64,000 bases of DNA, from contig CBDDDT010000003.1 of assembly GCA_965226755.1 (NCBI GenBank), forward strand, positions 1,302,001 through 1,366,000, in the 5' to 3' direction. A program made the position numbers and the translations under genes. The DNA comes from Bog-113 sp965226755. GTDB taxonomy: Bacteria > Acidobacteriota > Terriglobia > Bryobacterales > Bryobacteraceae. Positions 16,171 to 23,514 of this stretch are shown here, piece after piece. The notes under the pieces are model-generated. The model had not been told where the DNA came from, searched no databases, and was given only the letters and a program-made list of their open reading frames with translations. How positions within the stretch are numbered: the stretch's first letter is position 1; each line of letters begins with the position of its first letter.

Positions 16171-17319
16171 ATGAGTCAAAGGGCATCGCACCTGGCGGGA
16201 TTGCTCACCTTCCTTCCCACGCTTGCGATCCAGATCCTGATTTGCCGTGAACTGATCCGGCGCTGGCCTCGGTTTCGTAAAGCGTTTGTTGTCGTGACCG
16301 CGATTCCGTTTTGGGTTTGGATCCTCGGATATCCGCCGTTCAACGCGCGGTTTCCCGATCCCGTCTTATTCGTTGTCGGATTCTGGCTATACGCCGGTGT
16401 TCCCGCCTATCTCTGTTACAAGTTGGCCGAGAAGCTCCTTACCGCCGCGGGCCGCCGCGTCCCGTCCTCGCCGCACAGGACCGATTCGGGAAGGCGGGAC
16501 CTCATCCGCACGGCCGCGCTCGCGACCGCGGCCGCCCCGTGTGCGGTTCTGCTCTACGGAACCTTCATCGAGCGCACAGCGTTCGGCGTGAATGAGGTCG
16601 TCATCCCTGTCCGCAATCTTCACCCCGATCTCGACGGGCTCCGCATTCTCCAGCTCAGCGATGTCCATCGCGGCGCGTTCCTGAGCCAGAAGCTCCTTAC
16701 GCGCGTGGTGGACGCGGCCCGGGAACTGAATCCCGAACTCATCGCGCACACCGGGGATTTCATCTCTTCCAAGGGGGATCCAATCGACGATTGCCTTCGC
16801 GAATTGGCGCGGCTGAAAGGCGAGGCGTTCGGCTGTCTCGGAAACCACGAAGTTTATGCCGAAGTGGAAAGCTACGCGACCGCGCAGGCGGCAAATCTCG
16901 GCATTCGGATTCTGCGTTCTGAATCGCAAGTCTTTCGGCGTGGAGCCGCGCTGATGAGCATTGCCGGCGTGGATTATCAGCGAATGGGCAACCGGGCCCA
17001 TTTCTTGGAACGAGAAAGGTCGCTGGTCGCGCCCGGAACGTTCAATCTGCTGCTCTCGCACAATCCCGACGTCTTCCCCGTAGCCGCCCGTTTGGGCTTC
17101 GATCTGACCCTCTCGGGGCATACGCACGGTGGCCAGGTGCGCACCGAAATTTTGCACCAGGATCTGGATCTGGCGCGCTTCTACACACCTTATGTCGCCG
17201 GCCTCTATCGGAACGGCGACCGCGCCTGTTACGTGACCCGCGGCATTGGGACCATCGGGATCCCCGCGCGCGTGGGCGCTCCGCCGGAGATCACCCTGAT
17301 ACGTTTGTCGAGAGTCTGA
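16171..17319 (+). CDS. Membrane-anchored calcineurin-like metallophosphoesterase
   Basis: This protein of 382 residues has four N-terminal hydrophobic segments (about residues 7-25, 35-53, 60-80 and 108-126) followed by a metallophosphoesterase domain. The metal-binding motifs are all present: LSDVHRGAF, HTGDFISSKGDP, CLGNHEVY, LLLSHNPDVF and LSGHTHGGQ. The layout is that of the YkuE/YaeI-like group, whose members are UDP-diacylglucosamine or related lipid hydrolases; that substrate is not shown here. The start chosen is ATG 16171, since the frame upstream of it overlaps rsmE. It is followed after 4 bases by a second phosphoesterase gene. Confidence 0.9.
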   Translation: MSQRASHLAGLLTFLPTLAIQILICRELIRRWPRFRKAFVVVTAIPFWVWILGYPPFNARFPDPVLFVVGFWLYAGVPAYLCYKLAEKLLTAAGRRVPSSPHRTDSGRRDLIRTAALATAAAPCAVLLYGTFIERTAFGVNEVVIPVRNLHPDLDGLRILQLSDVHRGAFLSQKLLTRVVDAARELNPELIAHTGDFISSKGDPIDDCLRELARLKGEAFGCLGNHEVYAEVESYATAQAANLGIRILRSESQVFRRGAALMSIAGVDYQRMGNRAHFLERERSLVAPGTFNLLLSHNPDVFPVAARLGFDLTLSGHTHGGQVRTEILHQDLDLARFYTPYVAGLYRNGDRACYVTRGIGTIGIPARVGAPPEITLIRLSRV

Positions 17320-17323
17320 GACC

Positions 17324-18055
17324 TTGACCTACCTCATCATCAGCGACATCCACGCCAACTGGGAGGCCTTGTCCGCCGTGCTCCGCGACGTGGAAGGCGA
17401 ATATGAGTCAGTCGTTTGCTGCGGCGACATCGTGGGCTATGGAGCGGACCCCAATGCGGTGACAGAGTGGGTGCGCTCGCATGCGGCGATTTCCATCCGG
17501 GGCAATCACGACCGGGCCTGCGCGGCGCTGACCGGGATCGACTGGTTCAATCCCGTCGCTCAGGCCGCCACGCGTTGGACGCATGAGAGCCTGACCGAAG
17601 AGAATCGAACCTGGCTGAAGGAGCTTCCCCAGGGACCCGCGGCGGTGGATGACTTTCAGATCGTCCATGGATCACCCCTGAATGAAGACGAGTACCTGCT
17701 GGGCGTCGCGGAGGTGAGCGAAGCCTTCGCTTACGATGACGCGCCGTTGACATTCTTTGGGCACACGCACGTGCAGTGCGTGTTCGAGCATACGCGGTTG
17801 CGCACGCGGAGATGGTCTCCACCAGAATTAGGGCGCTTTGCGGAAATTCGGGACACGTCGTCGTACCTGATCAATCCGGGTTCGGTCGGGCAGCCGCGCG
17901 ACGGAGACCCCCGCGCGGCCTTCGCCCTGTTCAATCCAAAGGAGCGCATTCTCCAACTGCGCCGGGTCGCCTACGACGTGGAAACGGCGCAGCGCAAAAT
18001 TCGGAATGCGAATCTGCCGGCCGCCCTTGCCCAGCGCCTCAGTCTTGGGAATTAA
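17324..18055 (+). CDS. Cytoplasmic metallophosphoesterase
   Basis: This 243-residue calcineurin-like phosphoesterase lacks a signal or membrane segment. Its motifs are YLIISDIHANWEAL at the start, CCGDIVGYGADP near 32-43, IRGNHDRAC near 58-66, IVHGSP, FFGHTHVQ near 144-151 and LINPGSVGQPRDGDPRAAF. This set, with NPGSVGQPRD, is typical of the YfcE/MJ0936-like phosphodiesterase group. The start is TTG at 17324, four bases after the stop of the preceding phosphoesterase, so the two are likely co-transcribed. Substrate is unknown. Confidence 0.9.
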   Translation: MTYLIISDIHANWEALSAVLRDVEGEYESVVCCGDIVGYGADPNAVTEWVRSHAAISIRGNHDRACAALTGIDWFNPVAQAATRWTHESLTEENRTWLKELPQGPAAVDDFQIVHGSPLNEDEYLLGVAEVSEAFAYDDAPLTFFGHTHVQCVFEHTRLRTRRWSPPELGRFAEIRDTSSYLINPGSVGQPRDGDPRAAFALFNPKERILQLRRVAYDVETAQRKIRNANLPAALAQRLSLGN

Positions 18056-18086
18056 GTGACATTCAGGTGACAGGCGCCAGCGCGGC

Positions 18087-19865
18087 TTGCCTCGATTGAA
18101 CTACGTTCGCTACTCTCGCAGAGTGATCCGCGTCTGGCGCAGGCCCCAACTCTTTCCGGCAACCCGGGACCCGGCGCGCCGCGTGTTCGGTCCCGCGGAT
18201 TTGGCGGTGGGTCTCGGCACGCTGGTGTTGCTTTATGTAGTTGCCCGCGTAGGGGCGCAAAGCCTCGTGCGCTTTCACCCTCCGGACACGCTGCCGTCGG
18301 TAAGCCTGGATCCGCGCAACCTCCCCAACTACGCGGCGCGATCCACCTTGCGCATGTTTTTGGCCCTGATCTGTTCCACCGTGTTCACCTGCGTTTACGG
18401 GTACCTGGCCGCCCACAGCCGCCGGGCGGAACGAGTCCTGGTTCCGCTGCTGGACATTCTGCAGTCCGTCCCCGTTCTCGGGTTTCTGTCCATCACCGTG
18501 ACCGCTTTCATCGCGTTGTTCCGGGGTAGTCTGCTCGGTCTGGAAGCGGCGTCCATCTTCGCGATATTCACCGGGCAAGCCTGGAACATGACTTTCTCGT
18601 TCTACCAATCCCTGCGGACCGTGCCGCGGGAGTTGGACGAGATGGCTTCCCTTTACAGGCTTTCACTCTGGGAACGCTTCACGCGCCTGGAGTTGCCTTC
18701 CTCGGTGATCGGACTGGTGTGGAACGGAATGATGAGCTTCGGCGGCGGCTGGTTCTTTCTGGCGGCGAGCGAAGCGATCAGCGTTCTCAACCATAACTAC
18801 ACGCTTCCCGGGCTCGGGTCCTACGTCGCGGCGGCGACCACGGCGCGCGATTTTCATGCGCTTGCCTGGGCCATCCTGACCATGACCATTTTGATCCTGG
18901 CCATCGATCAGTTTTTCTGGCGTCCGCTGGTCACCCTTGCCGACATGTACAAACTGGAGCTTTCCGCGGGGGAATCGCTCCACTTCTGGGTGGTGGATTT
19001 GTGGCGCGCCGCGCGGTTGCCGCACTATACCGTTCTGTTGTTCGGACCCGCCTGGAATGCGCTCGATCGCATGATGAGCCGCGTCAGTCCGATGCGCGAG
19101 ACCGGCGCGGAATCTAAGAAGCCCGGGACGGATCGATGGTTCAACGCCGCAATGCTAACCGTGGTCTTTGTTCTGGCGGCCATGGCGATCCGGTTTATCC
19201 TCTCCGAAGTGGGACTTCGCGAGGTGGGCTGGGCCGCGATCCTGGGACTTTGCACAGCCGCCCGCGTCTTCTTTCTGTTGATCGTGAGCACGCTTGTCTG
19301 GACTCCGCTCGGCGTGGCGATCGGATTTAATCCGCGCCTCGCGCGTATCTCTCAGCCCGTTGTTCAGTTGCTCGCATCTTTCCCCGCGAATTTTGTGTTC
19401 CCTTTCGCCACGCTGGGGTTCATCAAAGCCGGCATCAGCCTAAACTTCGGAAGCGTTTTCCTCATGGCGCTGGGCGCCCAATGGTACCTGCTGTTCAATG
19501 TGATCGGCGGGGCGCAAAGCATCCCTAACGATTTGCGGGAAATGGGCCGGAGCATCGGGCTCAAGAAAGGTAAAGCGTGGCGGTATTTGATCGGGCCGGG
19601 CATCTTCGGCTCCTGGGTGACGGGCGCGATCACCGCCTCGGGCGGCGCCTGGAACGCGAGCATCGTATCCGAGCTGGTCTCGTGGGGCAACACCACGCTG
19701 GTGGCGAAGGGATTGGGATCATATATCGCGGAAGCGACCTCGAAAGGCGACTGGCCGCGAATCGTGCTCGGGGTCGGCTTGATGAGCATTTTCGTGGTGA
19801 GCGTCAACCAGTTGCTCTGGCGACGGCTCTACACGCTGGCGGAAACCCAATTCCGGCTGGGCTGA
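18087..19865 (+). CDS. ABC transporter permease with two fused NitT/TauT-type domains
   Basis: The 592-residue protein contains two BPD_transp_1 permease domains in one chain, roughly residues 95-285 and 380-590. Each carries an EAA-loop-like region that contacts the ATPase: RTVPRELDEMASLYRLSLWERF in the first and QSIPNDLREMGRSIGLKKGKAW in the second. Such fusions serve the nitrate/sulfonate/bicarbonate type of ABC importer. The start is uncertain: TTG 18087, TTG 18096 or GTG 18123, none with a strong ribosome binding site. It is followed after 27 bases by its ATPase. No substrate-binding protein gene is adjacent. Confidence 0.88.
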   Translation: MPRLNYVRYSRRVIRVWRRPQLFPATRDPARRVFGPADLAVGLGTLVLLYVVARVGAQSLVRFHPPDTLPSVSLDPRNLPNYAARSTLRMFLALICSTVFTCVYGYLAAHSRRAERVLVPLLDILQSVPVLGFLSITVTAFIALFRGSLLGLEAASIFAIFTGQAWNMTFSFYQSLRTVPRELDEMASLYRLSLWERFTRLELPSSVIGLVWNGMMSFGGGWFFLAASEAISVLNHNYTLPGLGSYVAAATTARDFHALAWAILTMTILILAIDQFFWRPLVTLADMYKLELSAGESLHFWVVDLWRAARLPHYTVLLFGPAWNALDRMMSRVSPMRETGAESKKPGTDRWFNAAMLTVVFVLAAMAIRFILSEVGLREVGWAAILGLCTAARVFFLLIVSTLVWTPLGVAIGFNPRLARISQPVVQLLASFPANFVFPFATLGFIKAGISLNFGSVFLMALGAQWYLLFNVIGGAQSIPNDLREMGRSIGLKKGKAWRYLIGPGIFGSWVTGAITASGGAWNASIVSELVSWGNTTLVAKGLGSYIAEATSKGDWPRIVLGVGLMSIFVVSVNQLLWRRLYTLAETQFRLG

Positions 19866-19892
19866 TTTGGTTAATCTCAAGGAAGACCTGAC

Positions 19893-21242
19893 ATGGCAAC
19901 GCCAGTACAAAATGCGACCGCCACGCGCATGCTCGCCGCGGAGTGCGTAACCAAAGCGTTTCCGCTGCCGGACGGCGGCGAACTCACCGTGCTGCACGAA
20001 GTTTCGCTCACCGTGAACGCCGGCGAAGTGGTGGCGCTTCTAGGGCGAAGCGGATCCGGCAAGAGCACCTTGCTGCGCATTTTAGCCGGCCTCATCAAGC
20101 CGAGCCGCGGGCGCGTTTTCGTCAACGACGCGGAGTTGCTGGGCGCCAATTCGGAAGTGGCGATGGTTTTCCAAAGCTTCGCGCTGCTTCCCTGGCTGAC
20201 CGTGCGGGAGAATGCCGAACTTGGCCTGCTGGCGCGCGGCGTCGATAAGGCGACGTGTGCACGGGAAGCCGGGCACGCGCTGAAAATGGTGGGACTCGAA
20301 GGCTTCGAAAGCGCTTACCCCCGCGAGTTGTCGGGCGGCATGCGGCAGCGCGTGGGCTTCGCGCGCGCGTTCGTCATGCACCCTGATGTCCTTATGATGG
20401 ATGAGCCGTGCAGCGCGCTGGACGTGCTGACAGCGGAGAACCTGCGCGGTGAAATCAGCGATTTGTGGGAGCAGGGAAAGTTCCCGGCCAAAAGCATTCT
20501 GCTGGTTACTCATAATATTGAGGAGGCCGTGCTTCTTTCGGATCGCATCGTCGTGTTAGGGGCTAACCCCGGATGCATTCGCGGCGAAGTGCGGGTTGAT
20601 ATTCCGCGCCCGCGGAAGCCGAAGGAACCGCAGTTCGCCGCGTTAGTCGATTACATTTACACCGTGATGACCAATCCGGCGGTCACGGTGAAATCGTTCA
20701 TCCGCGGAACGGCGTCGGAGACCGCGCACGTGCAGGAGAAGCGTTTTGCGATGCTGCCGCACGCGCGCGTGGGCGGTATCAGCGGACTTCTCGAGATCGT
20801 GAACGATTTAGGGGGCCGGGCGGACCTCCCTGACTTAGCGGAGAAACTGCGGCTGGAAGTGGACGATCTGCTTCCCACCGTGGACGCCGCGGTCATGCTG
20901 GAATTCGCGGAGGTCGCCGAGGGCGATGTTCATATCACCGCCGCCGGCCGGGAGTTCGCCACCGCCACCGTAGCTCGCAGCAAGGCGATCTTTGGGGAGC
21001 AGCTGTTGAAGTGCGTGCCGTTCGCGTGCACGGTTGTAGAGACTTTGCGCCAAAAGCAGAACGGGGTTGTCGGCAAGGATTTCTTCATCGATATCCTCGA
21101 CGAACATTTCACCGAAAAAGAGGCTGAGCGGCAGTTTGAGCAGTTGGTCTACTGGGGACGCTATGCCCAGTTATTCGAATACGACTCCGACGACGAGAAG
21201 CTTCATCGGGCCGCGGGCGCCGCGCAGGAAACCAAGGAATAA
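19893..21242 (+). CDS. ABC transporter ATP-binding protein with C-terminal AAA-associated domain
   Basis: This 449-residue protein has a NitT/TauT-type ATPase at residues about 13-255: Walker A GRSGSGKST at 51-59, signature LSGGM at 146-150, Walker B VLMMDEP at 166-172 and the His switch LLVTHNIEEAV. A further 170 residues follow, opening RFAMLPHARVGGISGLLEIV and including AAGREFATATVARSKAIFGEQLL, which match the AAA-associated C-terminal domain. In known cases this domain is regulatory or sensory. It pairs with the preceding permease. An importer of an anion such as nitrate, sulfonate or taurine is suggested by family, but the substrate is unknown. Confidence 0.9.
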   Translation: MATPVQNATATRMLAAECVTKAFPLPDGGELTVLHEVSLTVNAGEVVALLGRSGSGKSTLLRILAGLIKPSRGRVFVNDAELLGANSEVAMVFQSFALLPWLTVRENAELGLLARGVDKATCAREAGHALKMVGLEGFESAYPRELSGGMRQRVGFARAFVMHPDVLMMDEPCSALDVLTAENLRGEISDLWEQGKFPAKSILLVTHNIEEAVLLSDRIVVLGANPGCIRGEVRVDIPRPRKPKEPQFAALVDYIYTVMTNPAVTVKSFIRGTASETAHVQEKRFAMLPHARVGGISGLLEIVNDLGGRADLPDLAEKLRLEVDDLLPTVDAAVMLEFAEVAEGDVHITAAGREFATATVARSKAIFGEQLLKCVPFACTVVETLRQKQNGVVGKDFFIDILDEHFTEKEAERQFEQLVYWGRYAQLFEYDSDDEKLHRAAGAAQETKE

Positions 21243-21260
21243 CCTCGTTTCCGAAATCTT

Positions 21261-21291
21261 TTGCACTTTTAAGGCTGGGATGAGTTACTAT
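21261..21291 (+). promoter_or_regulatory. Candidate sigma70-type promoter for the FG-GAP gene
   Basis: A TTGCAC hexamer at 21261-21266 and TACTAT at 21286-21291 are separated by 19 bases, each matching four of six consensus positions. They lie in the 93-base gap between the ABC ATPase stop and the ATG at 21336. The match is weak and the spacing long, so this is only a candidate. Confidence 0.35.
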
Positions 21292-21300
21292 CATCTGGCT

Positions 21301-21319
21301 GTATCGAGCGATTCGATAC
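21301..21319. promoter_or_regulatory. Perfect 7-base inverted repeat upstream of the FG-GAP gene
   Basis: GTATCGA (21301-21307) is followed by a 5-base spacer and its exact complement TCGATAC (21313-21319). It sits just downstream of the candidate -10 box and 16 bases before the ATG. It could be a repressor site or a 5' untranslated-region hairpin; no regulator is assigned. Confidence 0.5.
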
Positions 21320-21335
21320 TAACCCAAAGGACCCC

Positions 21336-23504
21336 ATGCGCGCCAACATTACCCTCGCCTTAGCCGCGGCCACGGCACTTTCCTTCGTAACTTCCATGGC
21401 GGCAGCGCCACCGGCCTTCGCAACGCGCCCTTCGATTGCGCTGCAAAATTCCGTATTCACCCTCGCCGACTTTAATGGCGACGGCTATTCGGACGTGATC
21501 GCAGCGGTCCTCACTCCGGGCACAAACGTAAATGATTACGAGATCAACATCCAACTTAGCGATGGCAAAGGCAAGTTCACCCAAGGCCCAATCGTGGACC
21601 TGGGAAGCAATTTCGTGGCGACGGCGATCGCGACAGGAGATTTCAACGGCGACGGGCTGATGGATGTAGCCGTTCTGTCTTCCAGCCAGCAAGCGCTGTA
21701 CGTCGCTCTGCAGACTGCGACCGGTTTCGAAATTTCACCGATCCAGATTGCGGAATCGACCAACGGGGTTCTCAACATGGCGGTCGCGGACATCAACGGG
21801 GATCGCCGTCCCGATATCGTCATACCCTGTTTCGCCGGAGCCGTGATTCTCTTAAACTCAGGAGGTGGGCATTTTGAAGCGCCTGTAATCGCGGTCGCGA
21901 ACCCAGCCGATTTTGTCGCCGTGGCCGATCTGAATGGCGACAAGCATCCTGACTTGCTGCTGTCCACCGGCCAATGCTGCTACGCGGGGGCCGTAACCGT
22001 GCTTCTGGGCGACGGTCGTGGAGGGTTTAACGGGCCGCCGAGCCAGCCGGAGGTCGCCAATATGGTCTCTCCCCGAATCGTGGCAGCGGATTTCAATCAT
22101 GACGGGAAGTCCGATCTGGCGGTTATTTCATACTCCTTAATCGAGGTTCTATTCGGGAAGGGCGACGGCTCGTTTCAGGCGCCAGCCAGCGTATACCTGC
22201 CGGGGAACGTCAACATTACCGGATTGGCGGCAGGTGATATTAGCGGCGACGGGATACCCGATCTGGTCGCTATCGGCGGTTCCTCAACCGGCACTGACGT
22301 GTTCACCCTCGTGAACGCCGGCAAAGGCACTTTCGATTCACCCACGGCTTACTCCGTGGACGGCGCTGGAAATTTCGTGGCCGTCGGCGATATCAATGGC
22401 GACGGATTAGTGGATATCGGCATAGGCGCGTATGCTGCCGCCGATGCGATCTCTTTTCTAGTGAGTTCGCCGAAGGGAACGTTTCCCGACGGCCAGTTGT
22501 TTACCACCAGTGCTGTCCCACAGTATCTGGTTGAAGGCGATTTCAATGGAGATCACAAACCTGACATTGCCGAGCTCAACTCGACTACTGGCTTGACAAT
22601 TTACCTAAATTCCGGCAAAACGACCCAGCTTTTCAGCCCGCTTGAGGCGATTCCCTTTTACAGCGGACCTTTGGTAGCAGGCGATTTCAACAATGACGGA
22701 AGATTGGATCTAGTGGTCCTCAATAGCTTGAGCGGAGAGACCCTGCTCGGAAATGGAGACGGCACATTCTTCTACCAGCCGCCCAGCTTCAATATCGGGA
22801 ACGATGCATACGCAGTGGTCGCCGCCGATATGAATGGGGATGGCAAACTGGATCTCGTCACCGACAATCCCGATGTGCTCCTTGGAAATGGGGACGGCAC
22901 GTTCCGAAGCCCAAATAATAATAACAACTTCTGCTACACTCCCGCGGGCGTTGCTGTGGCTGATTTCAACCGCGATGGAAAGCCTGACGTACTCTCCTTA
23001 TGCTCTGGATATCTGATTCTTTATCTAGGACACGGCGACGGGACCCTGGGTTCCGGCACCTATGTGAATAGCGTGTATTCACAGTCTTTCACCGTTGCGG
23101 ACGTAAATCGGGACGGCATTCCGGACATCGTTTTTACCCCAAACATCTACTACTACTCTCCCGCGTCCACGGAAGTAAGCGTGTTGATTGGGCGGGGTGA
23201 TGGAACCTTCCAGGCTGGAGCTTCCGTGCCTGTTCCGACAAACGGCACGGGAGAAGTTATCACTGGAGAGTTCAATGGCGACGGAATCGTTGATCTCGCC
23301 GTTCTCGACACCTCCGACTCTGTGTTTACGATCATCCCGGGAAAGGGAGATGGCACATTCCGCACTCCCCAGAGTTATGGCACGGCCTCCTATCCGACGT
23401 GCATGGTCGCCGCCGCGTTCCACTCACCGAGCAATCCGGCCATGGACGACCTTGCGTTTTGCTCCACTCCGGGAATTGCGCTGGACCTGAACACAACGCA
23501 ATAG
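21336..23504 (+). CDS. Secreted FG-GAP/VCBS repeat protein (13 repeats)
   Basis: This 722-residue protein starts with a signal peptide (MRANITLALAAATALSFVTS, cleavage near AFA). Its body is 13 copies of the calcium-binding repeat D-x-N-x-D-x-x-x-D-[LIV], for example DFNGDGYSDVIAA, DFNGDGLMDVAV, DMNGDGKLDLVTD and EFNGDGIVDLAVL. A degenerate fourteenth copy stands at the C-terminus (NPAMDDLAFCS). This predicts a seven-bladed propeller-like or integrin-alpha-like surface structure that needs Ca2+. AAAGGA lies 4 bases before the ATG. No enzymatic domain is visible; an adhesin or extracellular binding role is the usual guess. Confidence 0.93.
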   Translation: MRANITLALAAATALSFVTSMAAAPPAFATRPSIALQNSVFTLADFNGDGYSDVIAAVLTPGTNVNDYEINIQLSDGKGKFTQGPIVDLGSNFVATAIATGDFNGDGLMDVAVLSSSQQALYVALQTATGFEISPIQIAESTNGVLNMAVADINGDRRPDIVIPCFAGAVILLNSGGGHFEAPVIAVANPADFVAVADLNGDKHPDLLLSTGQCCYAGAVTVLLGDGRGGFNGPPSQPEVANMVSPRIVAADFNHDGKSDLAVISYSLIEVLFGKGDGSFQAPASVYLPGNVNITGLAAGDISGDGIPDLVAIGGSSTGTDVFTLVNAGKGTFDSPTAYSVDGAGNFVAVGDINGDGLVDIGIGAYAAADAISFLVSSPKGTFPDGQLFTTSAVPQYLVEGDFNGDHKPDIAELNSTTGLTIYLNSGKTTQLFSPLEAIPFYSGPLVAGDFNNDGRLDLVVLNSLSGETLLGNGDGTFFYQPPSFNIGNDAYAVVAADMNGDGKLDLVTDNPDVLLGNGDGTFRSPNNNNNFCYTPAGVAVADFNRDGKPDVLSLCSGYLILYLGHGDGTLGSGTYVNSVYSQSFTVADVNRDGIPDIVFTPNIYYYSPASTEVSVLIGRGDGTFQAGASVPVPTNGTGEVITGEFNGDGIVDLAVLDTSDSVFTIIPGKGDGTFRTPQSYGTASYPTCMVAAAFHSPSNPAMDDLAFCSTPGIALDLNTTQ

Positions 23505-23514
23505 AGACAGGCGG

